A program made the translations under genes and the position numbers. The notes under the pieces are model-generated. The model saw nothing but the letters and a program-made list of their open reading frames with translations. It was not told the DNA's origin and made no database searches. From positions 18,688-82,687 of the IMG/VR virus record IMGVR_UViG_3300017963_000029: a stretch of DNA of 64,000 nt; one strand, given 5' to 3'. Below are positions 7,622 through 15,653 of the stretch, in pieces. Each line of letters starts with the position of its first letter. Position 1 is the first letter of the stretch. This DNA is from a virus.

Positions 7622-8516
7622 ATTCAAACAAGGAGACATCGTTCGCCACACCGGGAAGTTCCTGCGGTCGATCGGTATGTATGCCGGCGCCCCCATCAAC
7701 GGCCAGGTGGTGGGTTTCAAGAAGATGGCAGGGCGCCCCTGGCCCGTGGTCGAATGGAGCGACGAGGACTGGGGCACCAAGATGATCAACCCGGCGAACA
7801 TCGAACTGGACCCCAGGTACGCTCGACAGAAAGGACGACCGGCTCCTCCGGTACACTTCGACGACATCGCCCCTCCGACGATAATGTACTCCGCGCCCGA
7901 CGGTCTCGGAGATGAAGACTCCCGGTGGTTCAAGGTCCATTGGGTCGCCGGATCCTATGCTGGCGTGCGTGAGGTCCAGGCTGAAGACGGAGAAGAAGCA
8001 AAAGCCAAGGTACGCGCCTGGGTCCGTAAGCAGATGGCGATCCCCCAGTACTACGAGTCGTACCGGGTCGAGGAGCTCGACGGACTTGAGAACGTGGAGC
8101 GAAACTACACCGTCTCGGTCCTGGGTGTCGAAGGAACGTACCGGCGCCCCCACCTGACTCTGGAAGAAGCAAAAAAGTACGTGCAACAACTGAAGACCCG
8201 GTTGTCTCCCGCCTGGCAGGATAAGATCCGCGTCTACTACCGGGACGGCTCCGAGGTATCTCTCGATGGACTCGGGGGTCACCGCTACAAGCGCCCGCCT
8301 CGCGTCGGTACCCGCGTCCGCTTCACCCCCAACCCGGCGAGCCTGCAGCTGTACTCCAACCCTCCTGCCGAAGGAGAAGAAGGCGAGGTTACCACCATCG
8401 CCGGCCCCCGCGGCCAGATGTCCTTCATGCGCGGCCCGGGTGGAGGCCTCGTCTACGTGGACTGGGACGACCACGGACCGATGGGTGTGAGCCTGTACGA
8501 CATCGAAAGGGCCTGA
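7614..8516 (+). CDS. Unknown protein with SH3/KOW-like ends
   Basis: A 300-residue protein. The first 65 residues (FKQGDIVRHTGKFLRS, then GQVVGFK and WPVVEWSD) and the last 65 (VGTRVRFTPNP, EGEVTTIAGPRG, LVYVDWDDHGPMGVSLYDIERA) both read like small SH3/KOW-type barrels that set out a charged binding surface. The middle (residues 100-215) contains two repeats of a YxVxxxxG strand-helix pattern, perhaps a duplicated domain. Overlaps the phosphatase end by eight bases. Function unknown; KOW-like barrels often bind RNA, DNA or ribosomal partners. Confidence 0.55.
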   Translation: MPEFKQGDIVRHTGKFLRSIGMYAGAPINGQVVGFKKMAGRPWPVVEWSDEDWGTKMINPANIELDPRYARQKGRPAPPVHFDDIAPPTIMYSAPDGLGDEDSRWFKVHWVAGSYAGVREVQAEDGEEAKAKVRAWVRKQMAIPQYYESYRVEELDGLENVERNYTVSVLGVEGTYRRPHLTLEEAKKYVQQLKTRLSPAWQDKIRVYYRDGSEVSLDGLGGHRYKRPPRVGTRVRFTPNPASLQLYSNPPAEGEEGEVTTIAGPRGQMSFMRGPGGGLVYVDWDDHGPMGVSLYDIERA

Positions 8517-8518
8517 CC

Positions 8519-8872
8519 ATGAGGCGCGTCGGATTCACAATCGAAAAAGAGACCTACGAAGAACAACGAGAAGCCGGTCGCTACAACCCCGGCCTGGTCG
8601 TTCTCTTCAGAGATCGAACAGGAAACCACCGCGTCCACATCGGAGCCGGCTACTCCGACGACGTCGAGGTCTACCGAGAAGGCGAAGAGACCTTCATCCT
8701 GAGCAAGAACTGGCGACTCGGCTACGTGGGGTTGGAGATCTACCGGGGTTCCCGGCACATCGGGGAGATGTTCCTGCAGAACAGCCAGGACATCGACGAG
8801 ATACTCGGCCCCCAGGGCCTGGACCTCGCGGACTACAACATCATCAAACGCATGGCGCAGTACATCGACTGA
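8519..8872 (+). CDS. Unknown protein
   Basis: A 117-residue protein with an N-terminal helical part rich in Glu/Arg, a central strand region (NHRVHIGAGYSDDVEVY) and a C-terminal helix ending LADYNIIKRMAQYID. No motif is recognised. The stop codon overlaps the next ATG (TGATG at 8872), so it is in the same translation chain as its neighbours. Nothing links it to a defined process beyond its place in the accessory operon. Confidence 0.55.
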   Translation: MRRVGFTIEKETYEEQREAGRYNPGLVVLFRDRTGNHRVHIGAGYSDDVEVYREGEETFILSKNWRLGYVGLEIYRGSRHIGEMFLQNSQDIDEILGPQGLDLADYNIIKRMAQYID

Positions 8873-9258
8873 TGCCCTTCCTCCCCTCCAAGAAATGGAT
8901 CAAGACACGCGCCGCGTGGCGTGGGGCGGTGTTGGCTCAGATCCGGGAGTGGGCCGAAGACCGGGGCGACCTCTACGACAAGGCCACGCACAACGTGGCT
9001 GTGCGCCGCCTGGAGCGGTTGGAGATGCTCGAACGCGTCCTGCGTCCGAAGGAGCACTTCAAGCTGGGTTGGCCATATGATCCTGCCGACGCGGCGGCGA
9101 TGATCGTGTTGCCCCGGCGGAAAGCTAGAAAGTTGGCGCACTCCTTCTTCGGGGAGCAAGTATACGAAAACGGAAAACCCGTAGACGTCGACTACGATGT
9201 CGCGGACGCGTGGTTGAAGAAGTTCAACCTCGACTGGTTCGATCCGGGGGAGTACTGA
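8872..9258 (+). CDS. Unknown basic helical protein
   Basis: A 128-residue, largely helical protein. The N-terminal half is basic (KKWIKTRAAWR and AVRRLERLEMLERVLRPK), the second half contains LPRRKARKLAHSFFG and an acidic end. No cysteine pattern or catalytic motif is seen. Coupled by TGATG to both neighbours. It sits directly before the JAB-domain protein, which may hint at a shared role, but I see no direct evidence. Confidence 0.55.
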   Translation: MPFLPSKKWIKTRAAWRGAVLAQIREWAEDRGDLYDKATHNVAVRRLERLEMLERVLRPKEHFKLGWPYDPADAAAMIVLPRRKARKLAHSFFGEQVYENGKPVDVDYDVADAWLKKFNLDWFDPGEY

Positions 9259-9809
9259 TGCGACCATATCCTCAACAACGTGAGCAGATCTACCTGGGAG
9301 GCCTCGAGGCCGTGCGCCGGCGGCGCCGGAAGGTCTGCACGTCGCGCCGGTACAAGTATGCCTGGATGCGGATCGAACCCTGCGTCGAGATGCCCGAGAG
9401 CGACGAAGAGGTCCCGAAGATCGTCTCGTCGAAAGCCGCCAACGAGTTTATCCACGAGGCGGTGCCTTTCGCCGGCAGACCTGGTGAACACTTCATGGTG
9501 GTGTGCCTGAACAACAAGAACGTGCCCATCGCGGTGGCGGTGCCCTTCATCGGCGGGCGCAACTCCTCCGTGGTCGACAAGTCCATCGTCTTCCAGGCAG
9601 TGCTGCTCGCCGGGTCGGTGGCATTCTTCGTTGCGCACAACCACCCGAGCAACGAGACCACCCCAAGCCCGGAAGACGTTGCGCTGTCGCGGAGCCTGAA
9701 AAGGGCCTCCGAGCTTCTGGGTCTTACCTTCCTCGACTCGCTGGTCGTCACCGACGACCCCGGCGAGTACGCGAGCCTGCTCGACATGGGGTTGCTGAGC
9801 GGCGAATAA
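9258..9809 (+). CDS. RadC-like JAB/MPN-domain protein
   Basis: The reading frame continues upstream but ATG 9258 overlaps the preceding stop and is the likely start, giving 183 residues. A JAMM zinc motif is visible as HNHPSNETTPSPED followed by helical LSRSLKRASELLG and LDSLVV, as in RadC-family proteins (HxHPSG...PSxxD), and an upstream conserved glutamate is possible. The N-terminal 50 residues are strongly basic. RadC proteins are widespread on phages and islands; their activity is unsettled. A zinc-dependent hydrolase or nucleic-acid role is inferred. Confidence 0.75.
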   Translation: MRPYPQQREQIYLGGLEAVRRRRRKVCTSRRYKYAWMRIEPCVEMPESDEEVPKIVSSKAANEFIHEAVPFAGRPGEHFMVVCLNNKNVPIAVAVPFIGGRNSSVVDKSIVFQAVLLAGSVAFFVAHNHPSNETTPSPEDVALSRSLKRASELLGLTFLDSLVVTDDPGEYASLLDMGLLSGE

Positions 9810-9835
9810 TAACCCTCACAGGTCAGGAGAAAGAG

Positions 9836-10138
9836 ATGCCACCTTCAAAGAGAATACCCACCAGAGCGACCCGGGAGTTCGTCGCGGCCCTGCAGGAGTT
9901 CACCGCTGCCACCCTGAAGCTCGACGAAGCCTGGCAGAAAGCATGGGAGGATCTAGCTCCGGATTACGGTGCAGAAGGATACCCCGAGAGCTTCAAGGGC
10001 AGCTTCGAGGACATCTCGCTTGAGGTCATCTGGTGGAAAGAAGCCCAGGAGTTGGTCAACAACATCCCGCACAAGTACCCCCGGCCCAACCCGCGCATCG
10101 GGATGCAGACGTTGAAGATGAGAGGACGACAGCGTTAA
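9836..10138 (+). CDS. Small unknown protein, last gene of the left plus-strand operon
   Basis: The frame is open upstream in another ORF, but the ATG at 9836 has a strong AGGAGAAAGAG leader, giving 100 residues. The product is helical with several Trp residues (AWQKAWEDLAP, EVIWWKEAQELVNN) and a basic C-terminus. No family is recognised. Two hairpin terminators follow, so it ends the transcription unit. Confidence 0.6.
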   Translation: MPPSKRIPTRATREFVAALQEFTAATLKLDEAWQKAWEDLAPDYGAEGYPESFKGSFEDISLEVIWWKEAQELVNNIPHKYPRPNPRIGMQTLKMRGRQR

Positions 10139-10229
10139 CCCCACCCTGTGCCGACCGTATCAGTGTTCCGGGATTGGGGATGTACCCGACCACCACGGCC
10201 GGCACGGGTCACCTCCTCCATAGCAAAAA

Positions 10230-10258
10230 CGGCTCCCCCGCACCATACGGAGGAGCCG
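10230..10258 (+). terminator. Hairpin, probable terminator of the left operon
   Basis: CGGCTCC at 10230-10236 is the reverse complement of GGAGCCG at 10252-10258, giving a seven-base stem. There is an A-rich stretch just before it (GCAAAAAC), which would serve as the U-tract for minus-strand transcripts arriving from the lipoprotein gene. It is one of two hairpins between convergent genes. Confidence 0.5.
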
Positions 10259-10305
10259 CTGCGACAATCACAAAACCGTAGAGCCTGCAGCCTACCACAA
10301 AAGCG

Positions 10306-10338
10306 AAGGCCCCGCACACCGCTCGAGTACGGGGCCTT
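10306..10338 (+). terminator. Hairpin terminator between convergent operons
   Basis: AAGGCCCCG at 10306-10314 pairs perfectly with CGGGGCCTT at 10330-10338. The stem ends in AA/TT on each side so it could work in both directions. It lies between the plus operon ending at 10138 and the minus lipoprotein gene ending at 10422. The downstream T-run is short, so strength is uncertain. Confidence 0.6.
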
Positions 10339-10421
10339 CTGTACCGGAACCCGCGCCCTCTTCTGTCCGGGGGAGGGGGCGGAAAACCACTGTGACAGGG
10401 CAACTGTAGCGCGAGACGCGC

Positions 10422-11054
10422 TTACAGTCCATGTTCCTGCCGCCACTCCTCGCACGAGCCCCACGGGATGCACTGGTAAGGTGTCGCCGGATGCCCGGGT
10501 AATCTGGGTGTCGTGGTGAGATCGACGTGGCTACATTCCTCTCCTGCCGCCGCTTTCGTCTCCGAACAGTAGTGCAACGACCCCGTGAAAGCGGTCTGGA
10601 AACACCAGTACCCGTCCGGACAATCCCCCTGATCGACGCCGACGCACTCCCGGCACTGGGCCTCTTCTTCCTGCGCGTCCGGTCCCGCATCCGGTCCCGC
10701 ATCCTCGACCGCCGCGTCCCCGGCATCGGTCCCGCCGTCCGAGCCCGCATCCGGTAGATCAGCGTCTCTCCCCCCGTCGAGCTCGTGTTCTCCGCCGGTA
10801 CCACCGGCTCCCCCGGTCCCGCCGGCGGTACCCGCGGTGGAGGAATCGCCGCGCTCGATCGCCGCGTCCTCTCCACCGTTGCCGCCGCCCTCCCCGGCCC
10901 CGCCGGCACCACCGGTGGCACCATCGTCGCGCGCGACCGCCCCATCCTCCATCCCCGCATCGTCGGTGCCGCCATCCGGGTGTGGACCCACGAAGATCGG
11001 CCCGTGCGAGCACGCCGCCAGGGCGACCACCATCACCACCATTTTTACCCTCAT
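10422..11054 (-). CDS. Myxococcota-style lipoprotein with low-complexity and Cys-rich regions
   Basis: A 210-residue protein starting at an ATG behind CCGGAGGGTC. The N-terminus MRVKMVVMVVALAACS is a lipoprotein signal: basic start, hydrophobic core, lipobox with the acylated cysteine at residue 15. Residues 25-130 are low-complexity Gly/Ala/Thr and Asp-Ala-Gly-Pro runs, and the last 70 residues hold eight cysteines (CRECVGVDQGDCPDGYWC and later) in a small disulfide-type domain. This layout is characteristic of secreted lipoproteins of Myxococcota. It would be anchored in the outer membrane of the infected cell. A role in superinfection exclusion or host-surface change is a guess. Confidence 0.75.
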   Translation of the reverse strand: MRVKMVVMVVALAACSHGPIFVGPHPDGGTDDAGMEDGAVARDDGATGGAGGAGEGGGNGGEDAAIERGDSSTAGTAGGTGGAGGTGGEHELDGGRDADLPDAGSDGGTDAGDAAVEDAGPDAGPDAQEEEAQCRECVGVDQGDCPDGYWCFQTAFTGSLHYCSETKAAAGEECSHVDLTTTPRLPGHPATPYQCIPWGSCEEWRQEHGL

Positions 11055-11139
11055 TTTGACCCTCCGGTTTTCAACATTACTGTAAATTAAGGCTCTACTT
11101 AAGACGGACTCTGGTTTTTGAGCACCTATTCACCATTTA

Positions 11140-11500
11140 CGTGCCGCATGTGCCGCGAAACCCATGTAAGTATTTTCTTACGTGCCGCAAGTGCCACGCC
11201 GCGGCACTTGCGCGGCACTTGCGCGGCACTTGCGCGGCAGGTCTTTATTTTGTAATAACATACGTTTATCTAATTGCGGCACATGCGGCACATCAATTTC
11301 AGCTCTTCACAAAATTTGATCTTCGAAATTCAATTTAAATTACCGTGTATAAGGAACGTGCCGCATGTGTCGCAATTAGATAACCTAGTGAAATTGTTGT
11401 AGAAGTACCTGCCGCGCAAGTGCCGCGCAAGTGCCGCGCAAGTGCCGCGGGCACACAAACGTATTAACGATGTATACATGCCGCAAGTGCCGCGGGCAGC
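11140..11500. repeat. Inverted array of GCCGC-rich repeats around an AT-rich core; candidate replication origin
   Basis: The right half has tandem 11-base units CAAGTGCCGCG near 11410-11450; the left half has about four copies of the reverse complement near 11201-11240. Inner arms at 11266-11291 and 11358-11383 are reverse complements with one mismatch (26 bases), and the distance from each inner arm to its array is the same 25 bases. The dyad centre is near 11324, in an AT-rich stretch with many A/T runs. Outer single copies lie at 11140-11157, 11180-11200 and 11478-11500. There is no gene here. Iterons plus an AT-rich unwinding zone beside a primase-helicase gene fit an origin; an operator array is the alternative. 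Confidence 0.7.
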
Positions 11501-11507
11501 TTTAAAT

Positions 11508-13985
11508 TCAGTTGAGCTTGAAATCTCCGGGGTCATTCGGATCCCCTTGCTGGGCCTTTATGAGACGGGCCTTCGGAGATGATTCGTGCCTCTCCTGCGG
11601 GGTCTTGATCCGGAGTCCGAGAAAGCCTCTGACGCCACTGTGCAGCTTGTGGTCCGGGTATCGCTTGCGCATGGCGACGTAGAACCTCTTGCGCTGATGG
11701 AAGACCTTATTACGGCTGTCCTCCGCGTACTCGAGGTAGGCCGCCCAGGCGATGTCGCGCGGTACGAAAAGCTCCGGACCCTCGATGAACCACTGGTCGA
11801 TGAAGGGCTGCAGAGGGTCCTGCTCGCGGCGGTAGTCTTCGGTCGCCATCTCCACCGCCTCCGGGGTGGGAAGACCTTTCTCGCGCCACAGGACGGCCTC
11901 GCGCGCGATGCGGGTCCAGATGCCCGGGATCTCCTGGCGGAGCTTCTGAGGGAGATCTCGGTCCTCCTTGCCGCGAAACGAGGCGTTCCACGGGATGACC
12001 TTGAGCCGGCGCCAGATGCCCTCGTCGGTACCGCGGACGTGCGGCAGCTGGTTGGCGCTCACCCAGAGTTGATATTCGGGCACGTAGGTCCACTCGTCCT
12101 CGCGCATCTTCCTGCCGGTGATGGGGTCGCTGCCGGTGAGTTCCTTGATCAGCGACTCCGCGAGCGCCTTCCCCTCCTCCACCTCCTGGGCGGTCACGAG
12201 CCTCTTGCCGAAGAACGACATCCGCCACGTCTCGTGCTTCTCGGCACCCTTGTTGGTGAGCAGATTTTTGCTGTTGGCGGCGAAGGCGTAACCGCCGATA
12301 CCAATGCCGAAAGCCTCGATGATAGCGTTCATGAAGGTGGTCTTACCGTTGGCGCCTTCACCGATGTTGAGGACCAGGATCTGCTCCGTGGTCACCCCTA
12401 CGGCGGTGTAGCCGAGCAAGCGCCAGATAAAATCCACCAGACCGCGGTTACCCTGCATGCACTCGGACAGGAATCGGTCGAAGGTCGGGCAGGTGGCATT
12501 CGGGTCGAACTTGTGCGGCGCGAGGCGCGTGATGTAGTCCTTGCGGTTGTGCTCGCGCAGCTGCCCGGTGCGAAGGTCGAGCGTACCATTCAGGAAGTTG
12601 AACACCCACGGATCCCTGTTCAGCTGGGTATATGAAATGAGAATGTCTCGGTCGGTGGCGGCGAGAGCGGCGCCGGCCGAGACCTTGTTGCGCGTCTCGC
12701 TCTGCTTGGCGAACTTCAGGATCTCCTCGATTATTTTGTCGAGCCGTTTGTACTTCTCCTCCGCCAGGTCCATTACTTCCGGACTGACGTTAGGATCTTC
12801 ATTTAATTTTTCAAACTCTTTTTTGGCGATCCACCGGTCGTGTCGAAATGCGTCAGCCTCTTCCGGGATGGAGCGCACGGTTTCTTTCATGTGCTCCTGG
12901 ACCAGCGCGCGGCCGGCCTCGAGGTTCCAGAAGGCCCCCTCCCAAACCAACCACCTCTGCCACGTCTCCTCCCATGCCAGATCTTTCTTGTGCCGATCGA
13001 GCAGCCGCTCTCCGAGCCCCATTTCGGTCAGGGGTCGGCTCTTTATCTCGTCGATCTTCGGCGGGTACCAGGGGCGCCCCTTGCCGTCCTCGATGGCACC
13101 CTCCACCTCCTCGATGGCTTTTTCGCGGTACGCCGGCACCGCCGGGTCGTGGGTGTTGCGGTTGTAGCGGTAGTCGAGCGCCGCGATGACCATCTCCCGC
13201 ACCCGTTTCTCTTCGATGAGGTGGGGGATGCCGCGAGCGATACCAAAAACGCCATGGCTCTTCAGGTCGTAGAGCTCGCCGGGGAAGGGTCGGTCGCGTA
13301 TCTCGTCGCAGAGATTATGTAATTTGGCGTCCCAGTAGTCTCGCAGGCCCTCTGTTATCTCGCCGCGGTCTTCCTCCGACAGGCTTTCCTCGTAGTTGTC
13401 GAGCGGTTTTTCTTTCATCCCTTCCGGGAGGGGCAGGCCGAGGACCATGTCCACGCCCAGCCCGGGGCCATCTTCACCGGAAACGCTGTATCGCGCCGGG
13501 TCACCACCGGGCTGGTAGAACATGTGGCAGGGGTCGGCGCACTTCTCGTCCGCGATGCCGTTCAGGCCGAAGTAGTACAGCGCCCGCACAAAGAACGCCG
13601 GCCACTCGGTGATGTCGACGGACCGGGATAACTTCACGATAATGCGGACTTTCAGCTGTCCCTGCGGCTCGTGGCTGAAGCTCGTATAGAGGATGTAGCC
13701 GTACTGTGCCACCTGCTTGAGCGTGGGCTCCAGATCTTTCCAGGTACCCTTGTCGACGTCGAACACCAGAAAGTGGTTGCGCAGGACGTTTACCGCGCAA
13801 CGCCGGACGCCGGCTTCGGCGTACTCCGCCGACATGAAAAGTGGAAGTTGTTCCTTATATTCCGCCGGTATGAATGTGTCTTTCTTGAGGAATTTCTCTA
13901 CCAGCGCGCCGAAGTCAGGCAGCGTTACCTGGTAGTTGACGAATCTGGAGTTGGAGACACAGGCACAACCGGAGAAAATTATCAC
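11508..13985 (-). CDS. Primase-helicase: PrimPol (AEP-like) N-terminus with D5/SF3 helicase
   Basis: An 825-residue protein starting at GTG 13985 behind GGGGAG. The N-terminal third looks like an archaeo-eukaryotic primase: FDVD (residues 75-78) as the metal-binding motif, SFSH (102-105) and an arginine soon after. The centre resembles the D5_N region of P4-type primases. From about residue 430 it reads WVFNFLNGTLDLRTG and then a superfamily 3 helicase with Walker A GEGANGKTTF near residue 545 and downstream ELTGSDPITGRKM and WVSANQLPHV. Such proteins load at origins, unwind DNA and prime synthesis. The repeat array lies immediately downstream of the gene. Confidence 0.85.
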   Translation of the reverse strand: MIIFSGCACVSNSRFVNYQVTLPDFGALVEKFLKKDTFIPAEYKEQLPLFMSAEYAEAGVRRCAVNVLRNHFLVFDVDKGTWKDLEPTLKQVAQYGYILYTSFSHEPQGQLKVRIIVKLSRSVDITEWPAFFVRALYYFGLNGIADEKCADPCHMFYQPGGDPARYSVSGEDGPGLGVDMVLGLPLPEGMKEKPLDNYEESLSEEDRGEITEGLRDYWDAKLHNLCDEIRDRPFPGELYDLKSHGVFGIARGIPHLIEEKRVREMVIAALDYRYNRNTHDPAVPAYREKAIEEVEGAIEDGKGRPWYPPKIDEIKSRPLTEMGLGERLLDRHKKDLAWEETWQRWLVWEGAFWNLEAGRALVQEHMKETVRSIPEEADAFRHDRWIAKKEFEKLNEDPNVSPEVMDLAEEKYKRLDKIIEEILKFAKQSETRNKVSAGAALAATDRDILISYTQLNRDPWVFNFLNGTLDLRTGQLREHNRKDYITRLAPHKFDPNATCPTFDRFLSECMQGNRGLVDFIWRLLGYTAVGVTTEQILVLNIGEGANGKTTFMNAIIEAFGIGIGGYAFAANSKNLLTNKGAEKHETWRMSFFGKRLVTAQEVEEGKALAESLIKELTGSDPITGRKMREDEWTYVPEYQLWVSANQLPHVRGTDEGIWRRLKVIPWNASFRGKEDRDLPQKLRQEIPGIWTRIAREAVLWREKGLPTPEAVEMATEDYRREQDPLQPFIDQWFIEGPELFVPRDIAWAAYLEYAEDSRNKVFHQRKRFYVAMRKRYPDHKLHSGVRGFLGLRIKTPQERHESSPKARLIKAQQGDPNDPGDFKLN

Positions 13986-14266
13986 AGGGCTCCCCTACGC
14001 GGCGGTACCAACCAGGATTACGCGTATAGAAAACTCTCGTCAAGATTTTTCGCTAACGAAAATTAAAAACACCACCCCTTGTGGCGTGTTACCGGGCGTA
14101 ACACAAAAAAGAGCCCATCGAGATGACCGGGGTTGCGCTAGTAGGAATCGATCACACAAGATGGGCTGGGGATGTCTTTTGCTTGTTATCGTTGTTTTTT
14201 GTAGTGCCTCGTTAGCGTGTGCGGCTACGTATACGATGGCAGATGACGTTTTTTCGCGCAAGTGTC
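13986..14266. promoter_or_regulatory. Divergent intergenic region between primase and nuclease operons
   Basis: This gap has no convincing gene. On the minus strand TTGACG (complement of 14038-14043) could be a -35 element for the primase, but the hexamer 17 bases on is poor. TTTTCG-CTAA-CGAAAA at 14047-14062 is a perfect dyad with the same 6-4-6 layout as the repressor-type operators elsewhere, though its outer bases differ. The segment 14090-14165 holds short complementary pieces (GAGCCCATC near 14111 and GATGGGCT near 14160), which could fold as a hairpin. Confidence 0.45.
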
Positions 14267-14295
14267 TTGACAGGCTATTTACGTAAGCGCAAATT
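14267..14295 (+). promoter_or_regulatory. Promoter with embedded operator for the replication operon
   Basis: TTGACA (14267-14272) is a consensus -35; 17 bases later CAAATT (14290-14295) is a modest -10. The spacer and -10 are covered by TTTACG-TAAG-CGCAAA (14278-14293), a 16-base dyad of the form found between the XRE repressor and its divergent operon. A repressor bound here would block RNA polymerase. The start site would fall near the in-frame GTG at 14301. Confidence 0.6.
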
Positions 14296-14318
14296 CACCG
14301 GTGCTAGTAGGAGACCAG

Positions 14319-15653
14319 ATGCCGCTCGATGCTACCGCGCAAAAGCACTGGCTGAGCGCGACACAACACGATACCTATCAGCTTTGCCCTAGAAAATGGG
14401 GGTGGGAGAAGCTCGACGGCATCAAAAAGCCTCGTAATAAGTATGCAGATAGGGGAGATGCCATCCACGGGTTGCTGGAGAACTGGCTCGAGCGCGGGAC
14501 ACCCATCGATACCTCCACCGACTACGGGAAGATGGTGGTGCCGGGGTTGAAGTACCTTCCACCACCGGGGGCGGGGCTCGTGGAGAAGCGGTTCAAGTTT
14601 CAGACCGAGACAGCCATTTACGTGGGGAAGTGGGATCTTCTGCAACAGTTTCAGCGGGAGCTTCATCTCACCAGGATAATAGATCACAAGACCACCGGTA
14701 ACTTCAAATGGGTCAAGCCCGCTCACATATTGAAGAGCAACGTGCAGGCGATTTTGTATGCTGTAGCCGGTATTGTCTGCGAGCCTGTCCCCGAGGACCG
14801 CGACAAGCTGTTTCTGGAGTTGAGTTGGATATACTACCTGACCAGCGCCACCAATCCGGGAGCTCGTAAGGTAACCGTTTACGTGGTACCCGATGGAAAA
14901 TCGTTGCGAGAGATGGATGGGTATTTGCCGGGGTCGTTCAATCCGTCGAGCGGTCTGATGGATTTGACGTTTCATTCAGACGTGATGGAGGAGTTTGCCC
15001 GGATAGAAACGGTTTCCCGGGAGATGCTCGATCATCATCGTATGGGGAGGAAGGCTATTGACCTGGAGTATCGGGTCGCGGGTTGTGAAGCATTCGGGGG
15101 GTGTCCTTACCTGGATACCCACTGCAAACTGACACCACAAGAAAAAATAAGAGGATACATGGAACAGCAAAGTGCAGCAGACAAGATGAGAGCAGCCAGG
15201 CAACAACAGGAAGAGCGCGCCGCAGCAGAAACGCCCTCCGCGACACCTTCGCCAGCTACGGGTGGAGGAGAAGAGGTTACGATGGCGGCCAAGATGCGCG
15301 CGGCCAAGTCTGCCACCACCGAGGCCAGCCCCGACGTGGTGGAGGGGGCGGCAGCGGCCACCGCCGAGACCGCCGCAGAGGTGCAGAGCAAGCCGCCGGC
15401 CGTCAATCCTCCCGGCGAGGCTGACGCCAAGCCGTCCGAGAAGCCGATGGACCCGGCGATGGCAGCGGAAGCACGAAAAGTCATCGATGGTGCCGGTACC
15501 AAGGTATCGGGTCGCCTGCGTATGGCCGGGAACATCGCCAGCGGCATCATCGGAGCGAGGCTTTTCGTTCACAGCGCCCCCGATTACGCAAAAAGTGTAG
15601 GGGATCTCGCGCTCAAGATCACGGACGCCATCATCGCCGCCGCGAAGAAGTAG
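14319..15653 (+). CDS. PD-(D/E)XK nuclease with four-cysteine Fe-S signature (RecB/Cas4/AddB type)
   Basis: ATG 14319 follows TAGTAGGAGACC and is preferred, although an in-frame GTG at 14301 lies where a leaderless message could start. The 444-residue product has Cys23 in LCPRKW, the nuclease core VGKWDLL (about 102) and IIDHKTTGN (about 122), and a trailing CEAFGGCPYLDTHC cluster near 257-270. One N-terminal and three C-terminal cysteines are the known Fe-S pattern of Cas4, AddB and Dna2-like nucleases. After residue 285 comes an Ala/Pro/Glu-rich linker with two copies of KMRAA, a motif also found in the 23105 protein. It probably processes DNA ends for recombination or replication. Confidence 0.8.
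   Translation: MPLDATAQKHWLSATQHDTYQLCPRKWGWEKLDGIKKPRNKYADRGDAIHGLLENWLERGTPIDTSTDYGKMVVPGLKYLPPPGAGLVEKRFKFQTETAIYVGKWDLLQQFQRELHLTRIIDHKTTGNFKWVKPAHILKSNVQAILYAVAGIVCEPVPEDRDKLFLELSWIYYLTSATNPGARKVTVYVVPDGKSLREMDGYLPGSFNPSSGLMDLTFHSDVMEEFARIETVSREMLDHHRMGRKAIDLEYRVAGCEAFGGCPYLDTHCKLTPQEKIRGYMEQQSAADKMRAARQQQEERAAAETPSATPSPATGGGEEVTMAAKMRAAKSATTEASPDVVEGAAAATAETAAEVQSKPPAVNPPGEADAKPSEKPMDPAMAAEARKVIDGAGTKVSGRLRMAGNIASGIIGARLFVHSAPDYAKSVGDLALKITDAIIAAAKK

Noticed and set aside
11140-11500. CRISPR array
   Set aside because: The repeats are 11-base direct tandem units without unique spacers of 25-40 bases and form a mirror image, unlike a CRISPR array; no cas gene is near.
11586-12635. Plus-strand ORF of 349 codons
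   Set aside because: It lies opposite the primase-helicase, whose AEP and SF3 motifs are clear; the plus product has no motif and a composition typical of antisense reading in GC-rich DNA.
14319-15653. Cas4 of a CRISPR system
   Set aside because: The nuclease has the Cas4-like Fe-S pattern, but its context is a replication operon, it is longer with an Ala-rich tail, and no CRISPR repeats or other cas genes are present.
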